64,000 nt of DNA, taken from contig JBOGNO010000001.1 of assembly GCA_050747245.1 (NCBI GenBank), positions 1 to 64,000 of the forward strand, written 5' to 3'. The notes below the pieces were generated by a model. It saw only the letters and a program-made list of their open reading frames with translations, was not told the origin of the DNA and ran no database searches. This DNA comes from JBOGNO01 sp050747245. Its GTDB lineage: Bacteria; Acidobacteriota; Terriglobia; Acidiferrales; UBA7541. How positions within the stretch are numbered: the first letter of the stretch is position 1; each line of letters opens with the position of its first letter. Of the stretch, positions 15,299 to 24,062 are shown one piece after another. The translations under genes and the position numbers were made by a program.

Positions 15299-17071
15299 TT
15301 AGAAAACCTTTCCGGCGTGCATCAGCAAGTGCTCAAGAATCGGGCCCAGGCTGAGCGCGGGAAAGAATGTGAGCGCGCTGACGATCAACACCACACCGAC
15401 GAGCAGCATGGCGAACAACGGCGTGGTCACCGGGAATGTTCCCGCGGACGCAGGAACCAGCTTCTTGCGAGCCAGGCTTCCCGCGATCGCGAGAATTGGA
15501 ATGTGAGCAATGAAACGGCCGAGGAGCGCCGAAAGGCCGGTCGTCGTGTTGTACCAGACCGAATTCCAATTCCCTCCTGCGAACGCGGAGCCATTATTTC
15601 CGGCGGCCGACGTGAAGGCGTACAGAATCTGCGACAAACCGTGCGGGCCCGGGTTCGTTATGCCTGCGAGGCCGGACTTCGATACGACAGAAATGGCGGT
15701 AAAGACAAGAATGGTCAGTGAAAAGATGAGGACCGAGAGCATGGCCATTTTTACGTCGTAGGCTTCGATTTTCTTGCCGAGATATTCGGGCGTCCTGCCG
15801 ACCATGAGTCCGGCGATGAAAACCGCCAAGATGACGAAGACGATCATTCCGTAGAGACCGGCGCCGACGCCGCCAAAGACGACTTCGCCAAGCATGATGT
15901 TGATGAGCGGAATCATTCCGCCGAGGGGCGTGTAGGAATCGTGCATGCCGTTCACTGCGCCACAACTGGCGTCCGTCGTCACCGTGGCGTAGAGCGTCGA
16001 GTTTGCGATTCCGAAACGGACTTCCTTGCCTTCCATGTTGCCGCCGGACTGGGTCGCGCTGACGGTTTGGTCCACGCCGCGGAGCAGCGGATTGCCACGC
16101 GACTCTGCCGCGTAAGCGCAGAGCACTCCCACGGCGAAAAGTGCAGCCATGGCACCCCAGACGGCCCAGCCATGGCGCTGCGATCCGGTCATGCGACCCA
16201 ACGTGTAGGTAAGTCCCGCGGGGATCGCGAAAATCAGGAGCAGCTGCAGGAAATTTGTGAGCGGAGTAGGATTCTCGAATGGGTGAGAGCTATTGGCGTT
16301 GAAGAATCCGCCGCCGTTGGTGCCAAAAATTTTGATGGCTTCCTGAGAGGCGACCGGCCCCTGCGCAATTACCTGATCGGTGACGGTTTGCGTGGTTGTT
16401 TTTCCATCAGCGCCGGTCAGTTGCACGGTTTGCGGATTTAGGAACTTCGCGGTGTCGTAGGGTTTCAGGTTTTGCACGACGCCCTGCGAAACGAAAACCA
16501 AAGAGACCACCAAGCACACCGGCAACAAGATCCACAGGAAGGTTCGCGTGAGGTCCACCCAAAAATTGCCGATGGTGGCGGATTCACGCCGCGCGATTCC
16601 GCGGACGAGGGCGACGGCGATGGCGATGCCCACTGCTGCGGAGGCGAAGTTGTGATAGGCGAGACCGGCCATCTGCGTGAAATAGCTCATCGTTGATTCG
16701 GGAACGTAGGACTGCCAGTTGGTGTTCGTGGTGAACGAGGCGGCGGTATTGAAGGCGAGATCCGTGGCGACGGCATGCAGGTGCCGGGGATTCCATGGGA
16801 GCCAATCTTGCATGCGCTGGATCACGTAGAGAAGGACCATGGAAACGGCGCTGAAGAGAAGCATGGCAAGGGTGTATTCCGTCCAGCGCATTTCGTGCTG
16901 TTGGTCCACGCCGGTGAGGCGGTAGAGGAGACGCTCGACGGGCCGAAGCAGCGGATCGAGGAACGTGCGCTCGCGATTGAAGACGCGCGCCATGAACACG
17001 CCGAGAGGTTTCGTCAGCGCGAGAATTACGAACAGGAATAAGACGATTTGAAACCAGCCGTTCCCGGTCAT
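15299..17071 (-). CDS. kdpA: Potassium-binding channel subunit KdpA
   Basis: 590 residues from ATG 17071 (MTGNGWFQIV). A longer frame to 17131 adds 20 unlikely residues that overlap kdpF out of frame. It has ten or so membrane helices with the four selectivity-filter-like loops, including NTAASFTTNTNWQSY, IFGTNGGGFFNANSSHP and TSAAGNNGSAF. The GPVASQEAIK and RTPEYLGKKI motifs are typical. It begins 2 nt after the kdpF stop. It binds K+ and hosts the tunnel to KdpB. Confidence 0.96.
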   Translation of the reverse strand: MTGNGWFQIVLFLFVILALTKPLGVFMARVFNRERTFLDPLLRPVERLLYRLTGVDQQHEMRWTEYTLAMLLFSAVSMVLLYVIQRMQDWLPWNPRHLHAVATDLAFNTAASFTTNTNWQSYVPESTMSYFTQMAGLAYHNFASAAVGIAIAVALVRGIARRESATIGNFWVDLTRTFLWILLPVCLVVSLVFVSQGVVQNLKPYDTAKFLNPQTVQLTGADGKTTTQTVTDQVIAQGPVASQEAIKIFGTNGGGFFNANSSHPFENPTPLTNFLQLLLIFAIPAGLTYTLGRMTGSQRHGWAVWGAMAALFAVGVLCAYAAESRGNPLLRGVDQTVSATQSGGNMEGKEVRFGIANSTLYATVTTDASCGAVNGMHDSYTPLGGMIPLINIMLGEVVFGGVGAGLYGMIVFVILAVFIAGLMVGRTPEYLGKKIEAYDVKMAMLSVLIFSLTILVFTAISVVSKSGLAGITNPGPHGLSQILYAFTSAAGNNGSAFAGGNWNSVWYNTTTGLSALLGRFIAHIPILAIAGSLARKKLVPASAGTFPVTTPLFAMLLVGVVLIVSALTFFPALSLGPILEHLLMHAGKVF

Positions 17072-17073
17072 GG

Positions 17074-17160
17074 TCAGAACCTTTCCGGCCAGAGGAGGGC
17101 CATCACCAAGTAGCCGAAAACCAAAACACAAACGGCTAGCAGGGCTACATTCCCCAGCAT
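17074..17160 (-). CDS. kdpF: KdpF small membrane subunit
   Basis: A 28-codon gene. The peptide reads MLGNVALLAVCVLVF, then GYLVMALLWPERF. This is a single hydrophobic helix with the GYLVxALLxPExF ending characteristic of KdpF, which stabilises the KdpABC complex in the membrane. It starts at ATG 17160 and ends TGA 17074-17076, 2 nt ahead of kdpA. Confidence 0.88.
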   Translation of the reverse strand: MLGNVALLAVCVLVFGYLVMALLWPERF

Positions 17161-17173
17161 GTTCAACGCACCC

Positions 17174-17260
17174 CTATTTCAGCGATTCACAGCCGTACAC
17201 ATACGCGATGCCGAGAAGGAAAAAGAGAACTGTTACCGCGACAAATAGAATGTCCTGCAT
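17174..17260 (-). CDS. 28-residue membrane peptide upstream of kdpF
   Basis: ATG 17258-17260, preceded by a strong GAGGAG, encodes MQDILFVAVTVLFFLL, then GIAYVYGCESLK and TAG at 17174-17176. It is one hydrophobic helix followed by a conserved-looking Y-V-x-G-C-E ending. It lies 13 nt upstream of kdpF in the same orientation, between the kdp promoter and kdpFABC. It is unlike KdpF itself. Possible roles are an additional small KdpFABC subunit, a regulator of the pump or sensor, or a leader peptide. The role is unknown. Confidence 0.7.
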   Translation of the reverse strand: MQDILFVAVTVLFFLLGIAYVYGCESLK

Positions 17261-17353
17261 CGCGAGAACTCCTCAAATGCGCCTTGACAAGGATCGGACA
17301 TGAGCGCACCCACGATCCGCCCGGTAGGAGCAAGGCTCAAGCGTAGAGATGCA

Positions 17354-17382
17354 AGCTTAGAAAGGCATAAGGGGATTGTAAA
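17354..17382 (-). promoter_or_regulatory. Candidate kdp operon promoter
   Basis: On the minus strand TTTACA (17377-17382) is followed after 17 nt by TAAGCT (17354-17359). The intervening sequence contains CCTTATGCCTTTC. It lies about 95 nt upstream of the small peptide gene that precedes kdpF. It is the likely KdpE-controlled start, since KdpE sites in other bacteria are T-rich TTTACA-type half sites. The assignment is tentative. Confidence 0.4.
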
Positions 17383-17508
17383 GATTTCGTAAGCTCGGAA
17401 AGCCCTGAATTTTCAATGCGTTCCGGACGAACGCGGTGCGACAGCAGGTCACCAAGCGCATAAATCGAAAAGCAGATCGCTCGGCTGCGCAGGGGATGAC
17501 CCAGCAAA

Positions 17509-18210
17509 CTACAGTGAGCGGGGGCCGAAGAGGGCGGAGCCCAAGCGGATTTCGGTGGCGCCCTCTTCGATGGCCACTTCGAAATCGTGGCTCATGCCCA
17601 TGGAGAGCTCGGGAAGCGGACGCGCGAGGCGGCGAGAAAGTTCGTCGCGCAATTCGCGGAGGCGGCGAAAAAACGGGCGGACGCGTTCCGGGTCGCCAAA
17701 GAGCGGCGGAACGGTCATGAGGCCGCGGAGATCGAGATGAGGAAGAGCCAAGACCTGGGTGGCGAGATCGGGAAGTTCTTCTTCTGCGATACCTGATTTC
17801 GCGGCGGCAAAATCCACGCGAACTTCAATGAGGACACGGATGCGTTTGGACAATTCGGCAGCGGCAGCGTCCAGCTTTTTTGCAAGCGCGAGCGAATCGA
17901 GAGAATCCACGGAATCGAAGAGAGCGGCGGCGCGGCGGGCTTTGTTGCTCTGCAGATGGCCGATGAGATGCCAGGTGGCTGCTACATCCGCGATGTGCGG
18001 CTCTTTGGTTTCGCGCTCCTGAACTCGATTTTCGCCGAACTCGCGGAGGCCGGCGGTGTAAGCGGCGCGGATGGTTTCATGCGGCAAAGTCTTGGTGACG
18101 GCGATGAGGGTGATTTCATCGGCGGCGCGACGGGAACGCGCGGCGGCGCGGACGATCCGTCCGCGGACTGAGGCAAGGCTTGATTCGAGCGCGGAAGCAT
18201 CGATTGGCAT
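17509..18210 (-). CDS. yggS: YggS/PROSC-family PLP-binding protein
   Basis: 233 residues, one-domain TIM-barrel PLP protein involved in pyridoxal phosphate homeostasis. The PLP lysine is K40 in LIAVTKT. Other family motifs are FGENRVQE, WHLIGHLQSNKA, the substrate-loop region DLRGLMTVPP, LSMGMSHDFEVAIEEGAT and the C-terminal RLGSALFGPR. It is divergently transcribed from tmk across 87 bp. Length matches the family, and the start was taken as the first ATG in frame. Confidence 0.93.
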   Translation of the reverse strand: MPIDASALESSLASVRGRIVRAAARSRRAADEITLIAVTKTLPHETIRAAYTAGLREFGENRVQERETKEPHIADVAATWHLIGHLQSNKARRAAALFDSVDSLDSLALAKKLDAAAAELSKRIRVLIEVRVDFAAAKSGIAEEELPDLATQVLALPHLDLRGLMTVPPLFGDPERVRPFFRRLRELRDELSRRLARPLPELSMGMSHDFEVAIEEGATEIRLGSALFGPRSL

Positions 18211-18297
18211 TGGCGCGATTTTAGCACGGCTCTCGAAGGGCGCGAGGCACCGGGAATCGGCGCCGAGCAGGGGCGTGTGTTAGACTCGCGTTCTCCC

Positions 18298-18996
18298 ATG
18301 ACAGAACGCGGGAAATTTATCGTGCTCGAAGGGATTGACGGGTCGGGCAAGCGCACGCAGATGGAGATGCTGCTGGCTTCGCTAACGAGCCGGGGCATAG
18401 CGTGCACGCAGGTGAGCTTCCCGCGCTACAGCGGATTTTTTGGGAAGATGGTGGCGCAATACCTGAACGGCGAATTCGGCGCGCTCGAAAGCGTGGACGC
18501 GCACTTTTCGGCGCTGCTCTACGCGGGTGACCGCCTGGAAGCGAAGGAAATGATTTCATCGGAGCTGGCAAAGGGATCGACCGTGCTGGCCGACCGGTAC
18601 ATTGGATCCAATTTGGCGCATCAGGGCGCGCGAGTTCCGGCGGAACGGAGAGAAGGGTTCCTGCGGTGGCTGGAGAAATTGGAATATGAGGTGTACGAGC
18701 TGCCGGTGGAGGATTTGGTGATTTACCTGCGCGTGCCAGCAGCGGAAGCGCAGCGACTGGTGAGCAGGAAAGGCGAGCGCGAATACACGAAGAGGCAGCG
18801 AGATCTTCAAGAAGAAAATCTGGCTCATTTGGAAGCGGCAGCGGCGGTGTACGACGAACTGGCGCGGGGAGCGAACTGGGTGAAGATTGAATGTTACGAC
18901 GCAAAGCGCCAGGCGCTGCGGACGCCAGAAGAAATCCACCGCGAAGTTGAAGGGACGGTGGAAGCGCGGCTCGGCGTGAAACGGGCGGCGAGGTAA
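18298..18996 (+). CDS. tmk: Thymidylate kinase
   Basis: 232 residues from ATG 18298, which fits the conserved N-terminus MTERGKFIVLEGIDGSGK; the frame upstream to 18277 is non-conserved. The P-loop GIDGSGKRTQ has Lys-Arg-Thr. DRY is present as DRYIGSN. The LID region RKGEREYTKRQRD is rich in basic residues. It phosphorylates dTMP to dTDP in DNA precursor synthesis. This sub-type, with GKRTQ in place of GKST, differs from the E. coli enzyme. TAGACT at 18280-18285 may be its -10. The holB gene starts 7 nt after its stop, so the pair forms a replication operon. Confidence 0.9.
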   Translation: MTERGKFIVLEGIDGSGKRTQMEMLLASLTSRGIACTQVSFPRYSGFFGKMVAQYLNGEFGALESVDAHFSALLYAGDRLEAKEMISSELAKGSTVLADRYIGSNLAHQGARVPAERREGFLRWLEKLEYEVYELPVEDLVIYLRVPAAEAQRLVSRKGEREYTKRQRDLQEENLAHLEAAAAVYDELARGANWVKIECYDAKRQALRTPEEIHREVEGTVEARLGVKRAAR

Positions 18997-19003
18997 GCGA
19001 AGT

Positions 19004-20137
19004 ATGGGATTCGGAGATTTTCTAGGCAACGAACGGATTGTGGCGGCGCTCAAGGGAATGCTGCGCGGAGGACGCGTGCCGAATGCGCTGCTTTTCAGCG
19101 GGCCGCGCGGGATCGGGAAATACACGCTGGCGCTGATGTTCGCGCAGGCGGCGAATTGCGAACGGCAAAAGGACGATTTTTGCGGCGAATGCGCGACATG
19201 CCTGCGCATCGCGAAACTTGCGGACACGGGGCCGCTCATCGAGCAGGGTTTGGCGGAACGCGGGGAGAGTGCCGACGCGGCGACGGTGGAGCGCATGCCG
19301 CTAATCCTACAGACGCATCCGGACGTCTGGGCGCTGGTGCCGGACCCGGTGAGACGGCTCACTCCGGTGGCGCGGCCAATGATCCGCATGGGACAATTGC
19401 GCGCGGTGCAGCGGGCCGCTTATTTCCAGCCAACGGCGAGACTTCGCATTTTCATTCTGGACGGCGCGGACACCATGCGGTGGATGGATGCGCACGCCTT
19501 TCTGAAGATCCTGGAGGAGCCGCCCGAAACGGCAACGCTCATCTTGCTGGCGGCGAAGCCGGATGCGCTGCTGCCGACGATTCGGTCGAGGTGCCTGCAA
19601 TTTCATTTCGCGCCCGTGGCGGAAGAAGCGGTGGAAAAATTCCTGAAGGCGCGAACCGATTGGAAGGCGGAAGACCGGAAGCTGGCGGCACGGCTTTCGT
19701 CGGGATGTCCCGGAGCGGCTCTGGGAATTGAAATCGCGGAGTCGAAGCGGCTGCGCAAGGAGGTGCTGCGCCTGGTGGAACTATCCATGGCGGGAGAGCG
19801 GTTCCGGGAAATCTTCCAGCTCACGGCGCAGCTTGCGAAGAGCGAAAAGGAATCATTTGAAAATATCCTGGATGTGTTTTATAGTCTGCTCACGGACGTC
19901 CTTGAACTGACCCACGGTCCGAAAAGCGCGGTGCTTCGAAATCCCGACTTGCGGCGTGAATTGGAAGCGCTCGGTGAAAGAGCAAGCTTTGCCTGGGTTT
20001 CGTCCGCGACGGAAGCGCTGGATCAAATCGAGAGACGGCTGCGCCGGAATATCGGGCGGCAGTTAGGCCTGGATGCAATTGCTGTCTCCCTGAGGGCCCA
20101 CCCGGAGACAGACCCCGGGAGCGAATTGGCAAGATAG
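19004..20137 (+). CDS. holB: DNA polymerase III subunit delta'
   Basis: 377-residue clamp-loader AAA+ protein. Walker A is GPRGIGKYT (about 34-42), and a zinc module sits in CERQKDDFCGECATC (about 52-66). An insertion of some 40 residues follows before VWALVPDP. The pattern FILDGADTMRWMDAHAFLKILEEPP corresponds to Walker B and sensor regions, with IRSRCLQF the SRC motif. The C-terminal collar domain is longer than in short DnaX-like proteins. It works with gamma/tau and delta to load the sliding clamp. It directly follows tmk, as in many bacteria. Confidence 0.93.
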   Translation: MGFGDFLGNERIVAALKGMLRGGRVPNALLFSGPRGIGKYTLALMFAQAANCERQKDDFCGECATCLRIAKLADTGPLIEQGLAERGESADAATVERMPLILQTHPDVWALVPDPVRRLTPVARPMIRMGQLRAVQRAAYFQPTARLRIFILDGADTMRWMDAHAFLKILEEPPETATLILLAAKPDALLPTIRSRCLQFHFAPVAEEAVEKFLKARTDWKAEDRKLAARLSSGCPGAALGIEIAESKRLRKEVLRLVELSMAGERFREIFQLTAQLAKSEKESFENILDVFYSLLTDVLELTHGPKSAVLRNPDLRRELEALGERASFAWVSSATEALDQIERRLRRNIGRQLGLDAIAVSLRAHPETDPGSELAR

Positions 20138-20213
20138 ATTCTGAAAAAAAGCGGAAACCGGGACGGAGTATTTCGAGTCTTATGTACACAAAATTCATGC
20201 AAGGAGTTCCGTC

Positions 20214-20564
20214 GTGAATCGCAAACTCTTTCGTCCCTCGTTGACTGAAGTGAAAGAGCAGCCGTACCCTCCGCGCCTGGCGCAGGCGCCCATGCAGGGC
20301 CCCATCCCGCGAAAAAAGCCGGCGCCGCCGGAACAGACGCATGCTGAGAATTTTTATTATGTCAAGCAGATGCAAGCGCGGACTCCCGTTACGGTGATAC
20401 TGAGCGACGGCGAGGCGCTGCACGGCGTGATCGAATGGTACGACCGGGACTGCATCAAGCTGACGCGATTCGGCAGCCCCAACTTGATGATCTACAAGCA
20501 CTGCATCAAGTACCTCTACAAAGAAGGCGACGACCACTCGCAGGGCGGGACCAACGGGCAGTAG
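20214..20564 (+). CDS. Hfq-like Sm-fold protein with N-terminal extension
   Basis: 116 residues from GTG 20214 with AAGGAG at 20201-20206. Residues 1-42 are a proline-rich, basic, probably disordered extension (RKKPAPPEQ). Residues 45-105 match the bacterial Sm fold. They comprise an N-terminal helix ENFYYVKQMQARTPV, then Sm1 TVILSDGEALHGVIEWYD, then KLTRFGSPNLMIYKHCIKYL, whose YKHCI corresponds to the YKHAIS Sm2 motif of Hfq. It is likely an RNA-binding hexamer and sRNA chaperone. The Gln of helix 1 and other proximal-face residues differ from E. coli Hfq, so binding specificity may differ. Confidence 0.8.
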   Translation: MNRKLFRPSLTEVKEQPYPPRLAQAPMQGPIPRKKPAPPEQTHAENFYYVKQMQARTPVTVILSDGEALHGVIEWYDRDCIKLTRFGSPNLMIYKHCIKYLYKEGDDHSQGGTNGQ

Positions 20565-20647
20565 GGCCTGCGGGCGCGAGAGCAGATGGACACCAGCCTC
20601 GCTCTTGTGCTAGTGACTAAAGAAATCGAAGCAAGAGCGAAGAGCTT

Positions 20648-21109
20648 TTAGCTGCGAGCCGATCCCCTCGGCAGCGGCGTGAACGAGAAGGTCATCAAGG
20701 ATTTGGCGACGAGGCGGCCGGCATCGTCGTGGACATCACAATCGACAACGGCGAAATTGCGTCCGCGGCGCAAAACGCGCGCATCCGCTTCAATCACCCC
20801 TTTTTCGACCGGCTCGAGATAATTCATTTTCATTTCGAGAGTAGCGACGCGCGTGCCGCGCGGACAGGCCATGTACGTCGCGAGGCCTCCGGCGGTGTCC
20901 GCGAGCGCGGCAAGGACTCCGCCGTGAACCACGCCGTGAACCTGCTTGTGGCGCGGAGCAACACGCATGCGAATCAGGGCGCGGCCGGGGCCGGCAGAGG
21001 CGAGAGCGAAGCCGAACTGGCGCGCCGTGTTGCTGGCGTGCAGTCGGTTGGCCAACTCCTTTTCGGTAAGGAGCGCGAGCGACCGCAGGGATTTCTTCTT
21101 CGCGGACAT
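20648..21109 (-). CDS. PaaI-type hotdog thioesterase
   Basis: 153 residues with a hotdog fold. The family motif HGGVLAALADTAGG (about 63-76) includes the conserved HGG and the catalytic Asp; a VATLEMKMNYLEP strand follows. It probably hydrolyses acyl- or aryl-CoA thioesters in the cytosol. Substrate is unknown. It begins 1 nt after the stop of the upstream SDR, so they are one operon and may share a fatty-acyl or aromatic degradation role. Confidence 0.9.
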   Translation of the reverse strand: MSAKKKSLRSLALLTEKELANRLHASNTARQFGFALASAGPGRALIRMRVAPRHKQVHGVVHGGVLAALADTAGGLATYMACPRGTRVATLEMKMNYLEPVEKGVIEADARVLRRGRNFAVVDCDVHDDAGRLVAKSLMTFSFTPLPRGSARS

Positions 21110-21110
21110 G

Positions 21111-21875
21111 TCAGTAAGCGGTCAGGCCTCCATCGAGAGGCAGGGCCGCTCCGGTAATCCACGACGATTCGTCGGAAGCGAGAAACAGTGCGAGATTCGC
21201 GACGTCTTCAGGCTGGCCGAGGCGGGCGATGGGAAATTCGCTTTCGCGTTCGCGGCGCGCGGCCACAGGATCGGCGGCGCGGGAGAGCGATTGCTTGGCG
21301 AGATCCGTTTCGATCAGGCTGGGACAAATACAATTCACGCGGATGCCATCGGCGGCGTGGTCGAGTGCCATGGCGCGGGTGAGCAAAGTGACGCCACCCT
21401 TGGCGGCGCAGTAGGCGGCGCGTTCTTTACGGGCGACGATGCCGAGAATCGAGCCGATATTTACAATCGAGCCGCCGCCCGATTTTCGCAGTTCGGGCAA
21501 AGCAGCGCGAGAAACATAAAATGTGCCGGTGAGATTGGCTTCGAGGAGCATGTGCCAGTCCTCGTCGGAGGTTTCTTCGGCAGTTTTGGCGAGGACGGCA
21601 CCGGCGTTGTTGACCACGATATTAAGACCGCCGAAACGCGCGACCACGGAGCGGAGGGCCGCTTCGACGGAGGCGCGATTGGTAACATCACACGTCGTCA
21701 CGGACGCTTCGCCGCCCAATGCGGAGATTTCCTTTGCAACGGCGTCGAGAGGCGCGCGACGGCGAGCGGCAATCGCTACGCGGGCGCCTTCGCGGGCGAA
21801 TAGCAGGGCGCAGGCGCGGCCGATGCCTGTCCCGCCGCCGGTGATGAACGCCACTTTTCCCGAAAGTCTCGGCAT
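21111..21875 (-). CDS. Short-chain dehydrogenase/reductase
   Basis: 254 residues from ATG 21875, which places the Rossmann start correctly (MPRLSGKVAFITGGGTGIG); the longer frame to 21941 is unsupported. TGGGTGIG (12-19), NNAG near 90, catalytic Ser in NIGSILG, YCAAK near 156 and the FabG-type end ITGAALPLDGG are all present. NAD(P)H-dependent oxidoreductase of unknown substrate. Forms an operon with the downstream thioesterase. Confidence 0.9.
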   Translation of the reverse strand: MPRLSGKVAFITGGGTGIGRACALLFAREGARVAIAARRRAPLDAVAKEISALGGEASVTTCDVTNRASVEAALRSVVARFGGLNIVVNNAGAVLAKTAEETSDEDWHMLLEANLTGTFYVSRAALPELRKSGGGSIVNIGSILGIVARKERAAYCAAKGGVTLLTRAMALDHAADGIRVNCICPSLIETDLAKQSLSRAADPVAARRERESEFPIARLGQPEDVANLALFLASDESSWITGAALPLDGGLTAY

Positions 21876-22085
21876 CGAGCGAACTCGCCGCCTCATCCAT
21901 ATATGAGGTACATCAACGCTGCGAACGTGAAAGGCTAGCACCGCCGCGGGTTGGGGGTAAAGCAGGAACGGGCGCGGCAGAAGGGTGAAATGGCAAGCGC
22001 GCGTGGGGGCGGAGCGACAGAGGGCGTCGAAGGGCGAGCGAGGTTGCGGGCGGGCGCAGGCAGGGGTAAAGTCAAGTAAACGACG

Positions 22086-23225
22086 ATGAAAATTGGAATC
22101 ACTTGCTATCCGACGTATGGCGGCTCAGGCGTGGTGGCGACGGAGCTGGGGATGGAGCTCGCGGCGCGCGGCCACGAGGTCCATTTTGTCAGCTACGCGA
22201 TGCCCATTCGGCTCAACGCTTCGACAGCGGGAATTCACTACCATGAAGTCGAAGTGACCGCGTATCCGCTCTTTGACCATCCGCCGTACACGCTTTCGCT
22301 GGCGGTGAAGATGGCGGAAGTGGCTGAAGAGCAACAACTAGATCTGTTGCACGTGCATTACGCGATTCCCCATTCGGTGAGCGCGCTGCTGGCGCGAATG
22401 ATGGCCAAGCCGCGGCGGCTGCCCTTTATCACCACGCTGCATGGGACGGACATCACTCTAGTAGGCAACGACCGCAGCTACCTGCCCATTACCCGATTTT
22501 CGATCGAACAGAGCGATGGCGTGACGGCGATTTCGCAATACTTGAAAGAACGCACCGTGCGGGAATTCGAAATTCAGCGGGAAATCGAAGTGATCCCGAA
22601 CTTCGTGAACTGCGACCTGTACCAGCGGGACGGAGACGCGGCGCTGCGCGCACAGTGGGCTCCGCACGGCGAGCCCATCTTGATGCACTTGTCGAATTTC
22701 CGGCCGGTGAAGCGCATCACGGATGTGATCGAAATCTTCGCGCTGGTGCGGGAAAAAATTCCCGCGAAGCTGGTGATGATTGGAGACGGGCCGGATCGCG
22801 GGGCGGCGGAATGGCTGGTGCGGAAGAAATGCCTGGGACGGGATGTATTTTTTCTTGGCAAGCAGGATCACGTGCAAGAAAAACTGGGGCTGGCGGATTT
22901 GTTTTTGTTGCCGTCGGAAGAGGAGTCCTTCGGGTTGGCGGCACTGGAAGCCATGGCATGCGAGGTTCCCGTGGTGGCCTCCAATGTGGGCGGATTACCA
23001 GAAGTCGTAACGCATGGCGTGGATGGCTACCTGGTGGCTCCGCGGGACGTGGCGACCGCGGGAAAATATGCGCTCGAGATTTTGACGCGCGCGGACCGCG
23101 GGCGCGAAATGGGGCAACTCGCGCGAATCAACGCACGAAAGAAATACTGCTCGAAAGATATTATTCCGCTTTACGAGGACTATTACGGGAAAGTGATCGG
23201 AGCGGCTGTCTCTGCGCGCGCGTAA
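22086..23225 (+). CDS. bshA: N-acetyl-glucosaminyl L-malate synthase
   Basis: 379-residue GT4 glycosyltransferase. The opening KIGITCYPTYGGSGVVATELG, read in two parts, is the BshA hallmark. HVHYAIPHS and LHGTDITLVG bind the acceptor and donor, and the EX7E motif lies in EEESFGLAALE. It transfers GlcNAc from UDP-GlcNAc to L-malate, the first step of bacillithiol synthesis. This implies bacillithiol as the main low-molecular-weight thiol, though bshB and bshC are not in this window. It stands alone, with the next gene convergent. Confidence 0.92.
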   Translation: MKIGITCYPTYGGSGVVATELGMELAARGHEVHFVSYAMPIRLNASTAGIHYHEVEVTAYPLFDHPPYTLSLAVKMAEVAEEQQLDLLHVHYAIPHSVSALLARMMAKPRRLPFITTLHGTDITLVGNDRSYLPITRFSIEQSDGVTAISQYLKERTVREFEIQREIEVIPNFVNCDLYQRDGDAALRAQWAPHGEPILMHLSNFRPVKRITDVIEIFALVREKIPAKLVMIGDGPDRGAAEWLVRKKCLGRDVFFLGKQDHVQEKLGLADLFLLPSEEESFGLAALEAMACEVPVVASNVGGLPEVVTHGVDGYLVAPRDVATAGKYALEILTRADRGREMGQLARINARKKYCSKDIIPLYEDYYGKVIGAAVSARA

Positions 23226-23990
23226 CTAGGGCAGCCAGGCGGGGCGAAACGTCGAAAGGATGCCAACTATTTCCGCGGTCGTGGGACGAGCAGCGGCATC
23301 GGGACGCGCAGTAAAAATAAACTGGTAAGTGCGGTCCTGCGTGTCGAAGGCCTTGACGAGAACGTAGCGCGCGCTCGACGGATCGCCCAACAGAAATCCC
23401 CGCAGGTTTCTCGCTTCGAATGACTCGATACCCGTCTCCCCGTTCGTGGCCAGGCGCATTTTCCAATCGAGAAGAGTGCGCAGGCGCTCGGCATCCTGCG
23501 CGGGCATGAACGAAGTGAACTGCTCGGGAGAGGCGCTGAAGACGGCTTGATACATGTCGAAATTGGAAGCGAACAGGCTCGCACCGAACACCTGCGAGGC
23601 TTGCAGATATTCGCTCTGCGACTCCGTTCTCATGGCGTGCAGGGCGTCAAGGAGCGTGGCAGGGTCGTAAAAGATGATGCGCTGGCCGGAAGAGAATTCA
23701 AAGCTGGCGTAGCCCGGACCTTCGTGGATGTCTTTCGCGGCACCCCAGGGAGAATCGAATTTGAATTGAAATTCGGAGAGCGGAACGCCGGGATTGGAGG
23801 AAGGCTGAGCGGCCGGCGCAGGCAGCGGGATGGGAACCTGGCGGAGTTCGGGATGTTTGCTCAGCCAGAGGTAGCGCGCATCCACTACTTGAATGGTTTG
23901 AAAACCGAATTTCATCGCCAGAACGGCGATCACCACAGCCAGAATTGCTAAGACAATCGCGCGGTTGCCGCTCGGTTCTTTTTCGGCCAT
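23226..23990 (-). CDS. Hypothetical membrane-anchored protein
   Basis: 254 residues from ATG 23990 (AGGGGA upstream). A short cytosolic tail is followed by one transmembrane helix (AIVLAILAVVIAVLAMKFGF) and a large extracytoplasmic domain. A proline-rich linker (PLPAPAAQPSSNPG) joins the anchor to the domain of about 190 residues (QFKFDSPWGAAKDIHE ... FSSGQRIIFYDPATLLD). No catalytic motif or family is recognised. It converges with bshA, ending right after its stop, and may be transcribed with the genes upstream. Confidence 0.65.
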   Translation of the reverse strand: MAEKEPSGNRAIVLAILAVVIAVLAMKFGFQTIQVVDARYLWLSKHPELRQVPIPLPAPAAQPSSNPGVPLSEFQFKFDSPWGAAKDIHEGPGYASFEFSSGQRIIFYDPATLLDALHAMRTESQSEYLQASQVFGASLFASNFDMYQAVFSASPEQFTSFMPAQDAERLRTLLDWKMRLATNGETGIESFEARNLRGFLLGDPSSARYVLVKAFDTQDRTYQFIFTARPDAAARPTTAEIVGILSTFRPAWLP

Positions 23991-24062
23991 TCCCCTTCCC
24001 AAGAACACCTAGAGTGCAAACGCAAATTGTAGCGTGAGACGAGGAAACGCACGCAGAATTAT

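Noticed and set aside
13596..15302. 568-codon plus-strand ORF
   Set aside because: Antisense to kdpB; Gly/His-rich composition typical of shadow frames.
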